DNA from: Nitrospirota bacterium
Lineage (GTDB): Bacteria; Nitrospirota; Thermodesulfovibrionia; Thermodesulfovibrionales; UBA6898
Reading direction: 5' to 3'
Length of the DNA: 64,000 nucleotides
Assembly: GCA_016214855.1 (NCBI GenBank)
Contig: JACRMT010000011.1
Location: 1-64,000, forward strand
The notes beneath the pieces are model-generated. The model was not told the origin of the DNA. It saw only the letters and a program-made list of their open reading frames with translations, and made no database searches. Below are positions 52,828-60,750 of the stretch, in pieces. Position numbers and translations under genes: made by a program. How positions within the stretch are numbered: position 1 is the stretch's first letter; each line of letters opens with the position of its first letter.

Positions 52828-53535
52828 ATGTTCAAGGGCTTCTTTATAACCGGCACTGACACAGGCGTTGGGAAAACAGTCATTGCCGGCGCCGTGATAA
52901 AGGTCATGCAGTCCTTTGGGGTTAAGGCCTGCGCCATGAAGCCTATTGAGTGCGGATGCGGGAAAGAGGGCAACATGCTTATCCCCTATGACGGCACGTT
53001 CCTCAAACAGGCAGCGCATATGGATGAACCGATCAAACAGGTAACACCCTTCTGTTTTGAAAGTCCGCTCTCCCCCCTTGCAGCCGCAGAAATAGAAACT
53101 CGGAAGATCAGCATTGACGAGATCAAAAAGTCATATTACAAGCTCTACAAGTCATATGAAGCGATCGTTGTCGAAGGCGTTGGCGGCCTCATGGTGCCTA
53201 TCAGAAAAGACTACTTCATCCTTGACCTTGCCAAGGAGTTTTCGCTTCCACTGCTGATCGTAGCCAAGCCGGGATTAGGCACAATCAACCACACCATGCT
53301 TACCGTGAACTATGCGATTGAGGCAGGGCTTGAGGTGGCCGGGCTGATCATCAATTACAGCAGGCCGCCGGAAAACAGCCTTGCAGAAAAAACAAATCCA
53401 AAGATACTGGAAGAGGTCTGCCCGGTGCCGGTCATCGGCACATTCCCGTATCTGAAGGGCATGGGTGAGGATGTGCTCGAAAAGACCGCCATGCGAAACC
53501 TCGACCTTGAGGTGCTAAAGAAGTATATCCTATAG
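52828..53535 (+). CDS. bioD: Dethiobiotin synthetase
   Basis: 235 residues. The phosphate loop GTDTGVGKT is at the N-terminus, followed by ACAMKPIECG, VVEGVGGLMVPI and LIVAKPGLGTINH, all BioD signatures. It closes the ureido ring of dethiobiotin from DAPA, CO2 and ATP. ATG at 52828 follows AGGAGG closely. No other bio genes are nearby in the window apart from the preceding reductase. Confidence 0.93.
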   Translation: MFKGFFITGTDTGVGKTVIAGAVIKVMQSFGVKACAMKPIECGCGKEGNMLIPYDGTFLKQAAHMDEPIKQVTPFCFESPLSPLAAAEIETRKISIDEIKKSYYKLYKSYEAIVVEGVGGLMVPIRKDYFILDLAKEFSLPLLIVAKPGLGTINHTMLTVNYAIEAGLEVAGLIINYSRPPENSLAEKTNPKILEEVCPVPVIGTFPYLKGMGEDVLEKTAMRNLDLEVLKKYIL

Positions 53536-53648
53536 GCGAATATGCTGAGCTTCAAAAATGCAGATGAGAAATGCGGCGTCCTTCCAGTATTTTTAGCCCG
53601 TTGGAGCCATCGATTGGCGCTTATTGCACTCTGTAATATTGAATAATT

Positions 53649-54077
53649 ATGATCTATCTTGAAGAGAAACAATTTGATCGGCAATTAGACTTATTGGGTT
53701 CTTTCCTTGCTAAAGGAGAGTTTGATCTGATTATATGGTTTTCTCCAGAATCAAAACGTAGAAGTATCTGTAATCTCGGATTAGCCCCGAAAGATTTAAT
53801 TGAGGGGGAACAAGTGACCACCTATGGAAATGGATTCAAGCCAAACAAAACGAGAAGAACTAAACTAACCGCTGACTTGTTAACCAATATTCGAGAAGCC
53901 TCAAGAGACATTCAAGTAAACTGTGACAGCTTGGCATTATATCCCGCTGACAAAAAGAATTGGATTGCGTGCACTATTGAACATGAGGGCATGTGCTTGG
54001 TAAGTGATGACAGCCTAATTGACACACTGGCATCTAAGGATTTTAACCCTTCATTAGAGAAACCGCAAACATGGTAA
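53649..54077 (+). CDS. Hypothetical protein, 142 residues
   Basis: I do not recognise the family. The chain is soluble, has no signal peptide or membrane segment, and is acidic-basic mixed with phrases such as LDLLGSFLAKGEFDLIIWFSPESKRRS and YPADKKNWIACTIEHEG. The DNA is visibly more AT-rich than bioD and dapA. It has no strong ribosome site, but a terminator hairpin follows on the same strand, which supports expression. Orphan location between biotin and lysine genes suggests recent arrival. Confidence 0.55.
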   Translation: MIYLEEKQFDRQLDLLGSFLAKGEFDLIIWFSPESKRRSICNLGLAPKDLIEGEQVTTYGNGFKPNKTRRTKLTADLLTNIREASRDIQVNCDSLALYPADKKNWIACTIEHEGMCLVSDDSLIDTLASKDFNPSLEKPQTW

Positions 54078-54105
54078 GTGATAACAATCGAATCGACAAA
54101 TGAAA

Positions 54106-54150
54106 CCGGAGGGCGACTCTTATTGAATCGCTCTCCGGCCTTTGTTTTCG
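54106..54150 (+). terminator. Terminator hairpin, possibly bidirectional
   Basis: An 11-base stem with one G-T pair (CCGGAGGGCGA at 54106-54116 and TCGCTCTCCGG at 54128-54138), then CCTTTGTTTT. It lies between the convergent ends of the 142-residue gene and dapA, so it may stop both. Confidence 0.75.
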
Positions 54151-54167
54151 TTGACTATATATTCGTC

Positions 54168-55043
54168 TTACTTGATCAGCTTCATTCCCTTTAACACGCC
54201 CTTCAGCTTGTCACGGTTAGCCTTGGACATCTCACAGAGCGGAAGCCTGAACTCTTCCTTGATCTTGCCCATCATCGCAAGCGCAGTCTTTGCCGGTATC
54301 GGGTTCGTCTCTATGAACATCGCATTATTCAGCGGTTCAAGCTGGAAGTGTATCTTTCTGGCCTCATCGTATCTTCCCTGCTCCCAATGCGCGCACATCT
54401 GCGCAACCAGTTTTGGCGCCACATTGGCAGAGACCGAGATAACGCCCTTGCCGCCCAGAGCCATGAGCGGGATGGTCGTGAAATCATCGCCGGAGATGAC
54501 AGCTATCTTGTCTCCGCAGAGCCTGATCACCTCGCTCACCTGCTTCATGTCGCCGGTCGCTTCCTTGATCGCAACAATATTCTTTATCTCGGCCAGTCGG
54601 GCTACGGTTGTAGGCAGCATGTTCACAGCAGTCCTGCCCGGGACATTGTACAGCACAATCGGGATCTTCACCGCATCAGCCACAGCCTTGTAATGGCGGT
54701 ATAGGCCTTCCTGCGTCGGCTTATTATAGTAAGGGCTCACAAGCAGCGCTCCGTCAGCGCCTGACTTCTTCGCCTCTTTGGTGATCATAATCGTCTCGTC
54801 AGTAGCATTTGCGCCTGTGCCTGCAATGACCGGAACGCGCTTGTTCACAACATCGACCGTGAACTTGATGACGCGGAAATGCTCCTTATAGTCAAGGGTG
54901 GCCGACTCGCCCGTTGTACCGCACGGAACGATGGCATCGGTCCCTTCCTTTATATGCCATTCGATAAGATTGCCAAGGGCCTTTTCATCTACCTTGCCGT
55001 TCCGAAATGGTGTGACGATCGCCACAATTGATCCTCTAAACAT
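54168..55043 (-). CDS. dapA: 4-hydroxy-tetrahydrodipicolinate synthase
   Basis: 291 residues. GTTGESATL, SPYYNKPTQEGLYRHYK with the catalytic Tyr, YNVPGRTAVN and the Schiff-base Lys in NIVAIKEATGD are all present. It condenses pyruvate with aspartate semialdehyde, the first step of DAP/lysine synthesis. GAGGAGGGAATT precedes the ATG. It lies 18 bases after dapF, in the order lysA-dapF-dapA. Confidence 0.95.
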   Translation of the reverse strand: MFRGSIVAIVTPFRNGKVDEKALGNLIEWHIKEGTDAIVPCGTTGESATLDYKEHFRVIKFTVDVVNKRVPVIAGTGANATDETIMITKEAKKSGADGALLVSPYYNKPTQEGLYRHYKAVADAVKIPIVLYNVPGRTAVNMLPTTVARLAEIKNIVAIKEATGDMKQVSEVIRLCGDKIAVISGDDFTTIPLMALGGKGVISVSANVAPKLVAQMCAHWEQGRYDEARKIHFQLEPLNNAMFIETNPIPAKTALAMMGKIKEEFRLPLCEMSKANRDKLKGVLKGMKLIK

Positions 55044-55061
55044 AATTCCCTCCTCGTTATG

Positions 55062-55892
55062 CTACAGATTAATAGTTCCCTGAAATACTTCCTCGGCAGG
55101 ACCGGTCATGTACACATGGCCGTTCTCATGAAGATCAATGGACAGGTCTCCGCCGAGCAGCTTTATTGTAACCTTTTTCTCAGCAATTCCCTTCATATTG
55201 GCTGCAGCCGCAACTGCTGATGCGCCGGTGCCGCAGGCCAGGGTCTCGCCAGAGCCGCGTTCCCATACACGCATTTTGATCGTCTGCCGATCAATCACCT
55301 GAATGAACTCGACATTGGTCTTCTTCGGAAAGAGCTTGTGGGTCTCGATCTGCGGCCCGTATCTATGAACATCAAAGCCTGCCAGATCATCAACCACGAT
55401 CACTGCATGGGGATTGCCCATTGACACACACGTTATATTGAATGTCCTGCCATCTATGGTGAGAGGGTGATCTTTGACCACACCGTCAAGATCGACCGGG
55501 ATCTTCCGTGCCTCAAGCTCAGGCAGGCCCATGTCCACCCTGACCATATCTCCTGCCTTCTCCGGCCTGATAATGCCTGCAGGCGTCTCAATATCAAGCA
55601 CCGGTTTTGTCGACAGGTTTCTGTCCCAGATATATTTTGCAAAACAGCGGATGCCATTGCCGCACATCTCGACCTCGCTGCCGTCAGCGTTAAAAATGCG
55701 CATCGCAAAATCTGCCCTGTCCGAAGTATGCAGAAGCAGGATCTGGTCAGCACCAATGCCGAACCGCCGGTCACAGAGCCGCCTGCTTAATTCGCTGATA
55801 GCTGATAGCTGATGGCTAATAGCTGCATCCCGGCAGTCGATGACAATAAAGTCATTGCCGATGCCATGCATCTTTACGAACGGTAAGTTCAT
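55062..55892 (-). CDS. dapF: Diaminopimelate epimerase
   Basis: 276 residues. KMHGIGNDFIVID at the start, MCGNGIRCFAKY with the first catalytic Cys and ERGSGETLACGTGASAVA with the second are the family signatures. It interconverts LL- and meso-diaminopimelate. Its ATG overlaps the lysA stop by 4 bases, so the two are translationally coupled. Confidence 0.95.
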   Translation of the reverse strand: MNLPFVKMHGIGNDFIVIDCRDAAISHQLSAISELSRRLCDRRFGIGADQILLLHTSDRADFAMRIFNADGSEVEMCGNGIRCFAKYIWDRNLSTKPVLDIETPAGIIRPEKAGDMVRVDMGLPELEARKIPVDLDGVVKDHPLTIDGRTFNITCVSMGNPHAVIVVDDLAGFDVHRYGPQIETHKLFPKKTNVEFIQVIDRQTIKMRVWERGSGETLACGTGASAVAAAANMKGIAEKKVTIKLLGGDLSIDLHENGHVYMTGPAEEVFQGTINL

Positions 55893-57145
55893 TTTATGAA
55901 TCCCGGGATCACTTCATGCCGAACAAGGTCCTCATACGTGCCGCGCCTTGCAACAAGCGCATGCGCCTTGCCGTTCACCATCACCTCTGCAACCCTCGGT
56001 CTGCTGTTATAGTTCGAGCTCATGGACATGCCGTACGCACCTGCACTCATGACAGCGAGGAATTCCCCCCTGTTCACCTTGCCGATCTTTCTGCCCTTTG
56101 CGAGAAAATCACCTGACTCGCAGATCGGTCCGACAACATCTGCCTTGATCTCAGGCCGCCTGCTCTTCCTGACCGGAAGGATATGATGGTACGCGTCATA
56201 AAGAGACGGCCTCATCAGGTCATTCATGCCTGCATCGACAATAACAAACGTCTTGTTGTCGCCTTTTTTCAGGTACAGGGTCTTGGTCACCAGTATACCT
56301 GCATTGCCGACGATCGACCTGCCCGGCTCCATTACAAGCGTAATGTCCCGTCCTTTCAGAAGCGGCAGGAGCCTCTTCGCGATATCATCAGGCATCGGCG
56401 GCTTTTCACACAGATAGGTGATGCCGAGACCTCCGCCGATATCAAGATACCGGATCGGCAGCTTCAGCCGCTTAAGTTCGTCAAGCAGCAGCAGGATGCG
56501 CTTCATTGCATCAACAAACGGGGTTATCTTCGTTATCTGGGAACCGATATGCTTCTGCACGCCCACGACCTCTATATTCCTGAGCTTTGCTGCAAGGCGG
56601 TAATGCTCAACAGCATGGTCAATGGATATGCCGAACTTATGCTCCTTCATGCCGGTCGATATGTAGGGATGCGTCCGGGCATCGATATCCGGGTTGATCC
56701 TGAGAGCAACAGGCGCCTTGGTCCTCATGAGGCCCGCAACCCGGTCGATCTCCCGCAGTTCATCCTCTGATTCAACATTGAACATCAGGACCTTTGCCTT
56801 AAGCGCAGAACGGATCTCTGTTTCTGTCTTCCCTACTCCGGCATACACGATCTTATTCGGCGATATGCCTGCCTTCAGCGCCCGATAAAGCTCTCCGCCT
56901 GAAACAATATCAGCACCGCAGCCCTGCTTTGCCAGCAGCTTCAATATGGCGCCATTGGTATTGGCCTTCAACGCATAACAGATAATATGAGGGAATGCCT
57001 GATACGCGTCTTCATACGCTTTGAAATGTTTGGTCAGTGTGTTGTAACTGTATATATAGAGCGGTGTGCCATACTTCTCCGCAAGCTCTTTGACAGCCAC
57101 ATCCTCTGCATACAGTTCATTGCCGCGGTACTGAAAAAAATGCAT
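55889..57145 (-). CDS. lysA: Diaminopimelate decarboxylase
   Basis: 418 residues. The PLP Lys is in CYALKANTNGAILKLL, with HKFGISI, GGGLGITY, EPGRSIVGNAG and CESGDFLAKGR. It makes lysine from meso-diaminopimelate. ATG at 57145 is chosen for the GGAGAG upstream; the open frame continues upstream to 57238 but lacks a better site. A sigma-70-like promoter stands 40 bases upstream. Confidence 0.95.
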   Translation of the reverse strand: MHFFQYRGNELYAEDVAVKELAEKYGTPLYIYSYNTLTKHFKAYEDAYQAFPHIICYALKANTNGAILKLLAKQGCGADIVSGGELYRALKAGISPNKIVYAGVGKTETEIRSALKAKVLMFNVESEDELREIDRVAGLMRTKAPVALRINPDIDARTHPYISTGMKEHKFGISIDHAVEHYRLAAKLRNIEVVGVQKHIGSQITKITPFVDAMKRILLLLDELKRLKLPIRYLDIGGGLGITYLCEKPPMPDDIAKRLLPLLKGRDITLVMEPGRSIVGNAGILVTKTLYLKKGDNKTFVIVDAGMNDLMRPSLYDAYHHILPVRKSRRPEIKADVVGPICESGDFLAKGRKIGKVNRGEFLAVMSAGAYGMSMSSNYNSRPRVAEVMVNGKAHALVARRGTYEDLVRHEVIPGFIK

Positions 57146-57188
57146 GTTTTCTCTCCGAACGTATATTTCTGCTTGATTTTTCTTAGTA

Positions 57189-57217
57189 TTTTTACATAAT
57201 AAAAAAGGCAAAGTCAA
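57189..57217 (-). promoter_or_regulatory. Sigma-70-type promoter of lysA operon
   Basis: Minus strand: TTGACT (57212-57217), 17-base spacer, TAAAAA (57189-57194). It lies about 45 bases before the lysA ATG, in the divergent lysA/aconitase gap. No lysine riboswitch-like leader fits in the short space. Confidence 0.45.
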
Positions 57218-57268
57218 AATACGTCTTCGACGCATCACGCTAAATTCCCGTCAAAAAAAGAGGTATTC

Positions 57269-59212
57269 ATGGGCAAGAACATTGTCGAAAAGATATTCGA
57301 AGCACATCGTGCATCAGGGGAGCTGAAGGAAGGCTCTCCGATCGGGCTGAAGGTTGATCAGGTCTATACCCAGGATGCGACAGGCACTATGGCATGGCTC
57401 CAGTTTGAAGCAATGGGACTGGACAGGGTCAGGGTCCCCCTTGCTGTTTCGTACGTTGACCACAACATGCTCCAGCAGGACTACATGAACCCTGACGACC
57501 ATCTCTTCCTCCAGACCGCTGCGGCAAAGTACGGTGCATATTTTTCCCGGCCCGGGAACGGCATCTGCCACCAGGTGCACCTTGAGCAGTTCGCTGCGCC
57601 CGGCAAGATCGCCCTCGGCACAGACAGTCATACGCCTACCGGCGGCGGTATGGGCATGATCGCGATCGGTGTCGGCGGCCTTGATGCGGCAACGGTCATG
57701 GGCGGTTCTCCGTTTGAACTGAACATGCCTAAGGTTCTGAATATACAACTGCTCGGCAAACTGAAGCGGCCGCATGTGACCGCCATGGACGTTATTCTCG
57801 ATATCCTGCGAAGGCTCACCGTAAAAGGCGGAGTGGGCAGGATACTTGAGTACGGCGGCCCCGGCGTCAAAGACCTGAATGTTACGGAGCGGGCCACCAT
57901 AACGAATATGGGGGCAGAGCTCGGCGCAACAACCTCTATCTTCCCGAGTGATGAACGGACAAAAGCCTATCTTGAGGCTATAGGCCGGGGCGCGGACTGG
58001 GTTGAGCTGACTGCAGATGAGGACGCCTCTTATGCAGAGGTTATCAAGATAAATCTGAGCAAGATCGAGCCGATGATCGCACAGCCGCACAGTCCTGACA
58101 ATGTCGTCACCGTGAAGAGCCTTGCAGGGACTAGGGTGAACCAGGTCTGCATCGGCAGCTGCACAAACGCGTCATACCAGGCGATGAAGTCTGTTGCTGC
58201 CATTTTGAAAGGCAACATGGTGAACGAAGAGGTAAATCTCCTGATCAATCCCGGCTCAAAGCAGGTGTACGAGATGATCGCAAAAGAAGGCCTTGTCACG
58301 GACATCATCGCTGCGGGAGCGAGACTGCTTGAATCATCCTGCGGCCCCTGCATCGGCATGGGTAGCGCTCCCGGCAGCGGCCAGGTCTCTGTCCGCTCAT
58401 ACAACAGGAACTTCAAGGGCAGGAGCGGCACCAAGGATGCGTTGGTCTATCTCGCAAGCCCGGTCTCCTGCGCTGTCTTTGCACTCAAGGGAGAGATCAT
58501 CGATCCGCGCGAGGCAGGCATCACCATGAAGAAGTTCAAGGAACCTGCAAAATATCTGATCAACAGGAACTTCCTCATTGCGCCCAAGGCCGATGGGTCT
58601 GATGTTAAGGTGATCAAAGGCCCGAACATCAAGGAAGTCTCGGTCAAGGGACCGCTGACCGACAGGATCGAAGCAGAGCTGCTGCTCAAGCTCGGCGATA
58701 ATATTACGACCGATGACATCATGCCGGCAGGCTCTGCAGTCCTTCCGTTCAGATCGAACATCCCCGCCATCTCAAAATTCGTCTTCATCAATCTGGACAA
58801 TACCTTCAGCACAAGGGCAATGGAAGCAAAAGAGCATGGAGGAGGCATCATTGTCGGCGGAGAGAACTATGGTCAGGGCTCATCAAGGGAACATGCGGCC
58901 ATTGCGCCGATGTTCCTCGGCGTTCAGGCAGTGATCACAAAGTCCTTTGCAAGGATACACCGTTCGAACCTGATCAATTTCGGCATTCTGCCGCTGCAGT
59001 TCGAAAATACCGCTGATTATGAGAAGATCGAAAAGGGCGACCGTCTGAACATCAGGGATATCCTGAGCACGATCAGCGGATCACAGACCTATATAGTTGA
59101 AAACGCGACAAAGGGATATACCTTCACGGTCAAGTCTACGCTGAACGATAGGGAGAGGGATGTTGTTATAAAAGGCGGTCTTCTGCCTTATACCAGAGAG
59201 CGCTCGGCATAG
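57269..59212 (+). CDS. acn: Aconitate hydratase, short Aquifex-type
   Basis: 647 residues, shorter than AcnA or AcnB. Cluster cysteines are in CIGSCTNAS and SSCGPCIGMGSAP; other motifs are GTDSHTPTGGG, DSDERTKAY-like FPSDERTKAYL, DDIMPAGSAVLPFRSN and YGQGSSREHAA with the catalytic Ser/Arg. It isomerises citrate to isocitrate in the TCA or reverse TCA cycle. The start follows AGAGGT. Divergent from lysA, it shares a 123-base promoter gap. Confidence 0.93.
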   Translation: MGKNIVEKIFEAHRASGELKEGSPIGLKVDQVYTQDATGTMAWLQFEAMGLDRVRVPLAVSYVDHNMLQQDYMNPDDHLFLQTAAAKYGAYFSRPGNGICHQVHLEQFAAPGKIALGTDSHTPTGGGMGMIAIGVGGLDAATVMGGSPFELNMPKVLNIQLLGKLKRPHVTAMDVILDILRRLTVKGGVGRILEYGGPGVKDLNVTERATITNMGAELGATTSIFPSDERTKAYLEAIGRGADWVELTADEDASYAEVIKINLSKIEPMIAQPHSPDNVVTVKSLAGTRVNQVCIGSCTNASYQAMKSVAAILKGNMVNEEVNLLINPGSKQVYEMIAKEGLVTDIIAAGARLLESSCGPCIGMGSAPGSGQVSVRSYNRNFKGRSGTKDALVYLASPVSCAVFALKGEIIDPREAGITMKKFKEPAKYLINRNFLIAPKADGSDVKVIKGPNIKEVSVKGPLTDRIEAELLLKLGDNITTDDIMPAGSAVLPFRSNIPAISKFVFINLDNTFSTRAMEAKEHGGGIIVGGENYGQGSSREHAAIAPMFLGVQAVITKSFARIHRSNLINFGILPLQFENTADYEKIEKGDRLNIRDILSTISGSQTYIVENATKGYTFTVKSTLNDRERDVVIKGGLLPYTRERSA

Positions 59213-59232
59213 CCCTGAACAGAGCCCCTGAA

Positions 59233-59262
59233 TTGACAACAGGGGTTATTTCAGTGTATTTT
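59233..59262 (+). promoter_or_regulatory. Sigma-70-type promoter of tRNA genes
   Basis: TTGACA (59233-59238), an 18-base spacer and TATTTT (59257-59262), with the expected start about ten bases before tRNA-Lys. Confidence 0.5.
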
Positions 59263-59280
59263 ATTACTTCTTTAGTGCCA

Positions 59281-59356
59281 GGGCCGCTAGCTCAGTTGGT
59301 AGAGCAACGCCCTTTTAAGGCGTGGGTCGTTGGTTCGAGTCCAACGCGGCTCACCA
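59281..59356 (+). tRNA. tRNA-Lys (anticodon TTT)
   Basis: A 76-base cloverleaf with encoded CCA. The acceptor stem GGGCCGC pairs with GCGGCTC (one G-T pair). The anticodon loop CTTTTAA gives anticodon TTT. The D loop has AGTTGGTAGA and the T loop TTCGAGT. Confidence 0.95.
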
Positions 59357-59359
59357 GAT

Positions 59360-59419
59360 GTCCCCATCGTCTAGCCTGGCCTAGGACATCGCCCTTTCAA
59401 GGCGGTAACGCGGGTTCGA
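59360..59419 (+). pseudogene. Truncated tRNA-Glu (anticodon TTC)
   Basis: The 5' acceptor strand, D arm, anticodon arm (loop CTTTCAA) and variable region of tRNA-Glu are intact up to GCGGGTTCGA. The expected 3' half of the T arm, the 3' acceptor strand and CCA are missing; the sequence instead runs into CATCTGTTTTCTC. An 8-base inverted repeat (CAGATGTC at 59355, GACATCTG at 59418) flanks the remnant and is followed by TTTT. Probably a non-functional remnant, or a deletion in the assembly. Confidence 0.7.
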
Positions 59420-59463
59420 CATCTGTTTTCTCATAGTTGAACAGCATAGAAGAGGAGAATTTC

Positions 59464-60564
59464 ATGGCTTTAAGTATCGGTATCGTCGGTCTTCCGAATG
59501 TCGGCAAGTCGACACTTTTTAATGCACTTACAAAAGATCAGAATGCCATGGCTGCAAATTATCCGTTCTGCACCATAGAACCGAACAAGGCAATCGTGCC
59601 GGTTCCGGATAAACGGCTTGATCAGCTCTCTGCCATAGTGAACCCGCAGCGGATACAGAGCGCAATCGTTGAGTTTACCGACATCGCCGGACTCGTCAGG
59701 GGCGCCTCAAAAGGCGAAGGGCTCGGCAATCAGTTCCTTTCCCACATACGAGAGACCTCCGCGATCGTGCATGTTGTCAGATGTTTTGAGGACGACACGA
59801 TCGTGCATGTTGACGACAGCGTGAATCCCCTGCGCGACATCGATGTCATTAACACGGAACTTGTGCTTGCCGATATCCAGACCCTTGAGAACAGAATTAT
59901 GCGTCTTGAGAAACAGGCCAAAGGCGATAAAAAACTGCAGCCGATGCTTGACTCAGCAAGAAAACTTCTCGACCACCTTAATGCAGGGACACCGGCCATC
60001 CTTTTCAGCGGAAAGGATTCGGACGCCTTCATCGACCTTACGAAGGAAACGAGGCTTATCACCCTGAAACCGGTCATATACGCAGCCAATGTTGATGAGG
60101 CCGGACTGGCAGAGGATAACGATCTCGTTAAGGCGGTCCACGCATTTGCAGCGGAACATAATGCCGAATCAGTGAAGATCTGCGCGAAGATCGAGGAAGA
60201 GATGGCCGGAATGAGTGATGAAGAGCGCAATGAATTTCTCATATCCCTCGGCCAGACTGAAAGCGGACTTGATCAGATCATCCATCATGGGTACCATGCA
60301 CTCGGCCTGATAAGTTATTTCACCGCAGGCGTTAAAGAGGTCCGTGCCTGGACCATTGAGCGCGGATGGAAGGCGCCGAAGGCCGCAGCGGTTATCCATG
60401 ATGATTTTGAACGTGGGTTTATCCGGGCAGAGGTGATTGCCTTTGACGACTTTATCGCGAATAAAGGAGAAGCAGGTGCGCGTCTTGCGGGGAAGCTTCG
60501 CACAGAGGGCAAGGAATATGTCGTTAATGACGGCGACGTCATGCATTTCCTTTTCAACGTCTGA
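59464..60564 (+). CDS. ychF: Ribosome-binding ATPase YchF/OLA1 (Obg-related)
   Basis: 366 residues. The P-loop GLPNVGKSTLFN is at the start, with DIAGLVRGASKGEGLGNQFL and a C-terminal TGS domain ending in VVNDGDVMHFLFNV. The expected family length is about 363 residues. The start is fixed by GAGGAG six bases upstream, nine codons into the longer open frame. It sits downstream of the tRNA pair, a common place for conserved translation genes. Confidence 0.95.
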   Translation: MALSIGIVGLPNVGKSTLFNALTKDQNAMAANYPFCTIEPNKAIVPVPDKRLDQLSAIVNPQRIQSAIVEFTDIAGLVRGASKGEGLGNQFLSHIRETSAIVHVVRCFEDDTIVHVDDSVNPLRDIDVINTELVLADIQTLENRIMRLEKQAKGDKKLQPMLDSARKLLDHLNAGTPAILFSGKDSDAFIDLTKETRLITLKPVIYAANVDEAGLAEDNDLVKAVHAFAAEHNAESVKICAKIEEEMAGMSDEERNEFLISLGQTESGLDQIIHHGYHALGLISYFTAGVKEVRAWTIERGWKAPKAAAVIHDDFERGFIRAEVIAFDDFIANKGEAGARLAGKLRTEGKEYVVNDGDVMHFLFNV

Positions 60565-60750
60565 CCGGGCATACCCTGAGTTTCGGCTATTTTTCTAATC
60601 TGCTTGCCAAAACAAAGGTTGATCCCGCTGATCTTTGCAGTCGGCAATGGAATAGCCCCTGCAGTATGATAAAATTGATGATGGTGCGCGCTGACATAAT
60701 AATCTGCGTATATAGTTCTATTTTTTGTTTCGAAGGCAGGCTTGTTTATC

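Noticed and set aside
53355-53684. 109-residue minus-strand ORF at the bioD end
   Set aside because: It is antisense to bioD and the start of the orphan gene, with no motif or ribosome site.
54168-57268. Possible lysine riboswitch for the dap/lysA genes
   Set aside because: The leader between the likely promoter and lysA is only about 40 bases, too short for a lysine riboswitch, and the gaps before dapF and dapA are too small.
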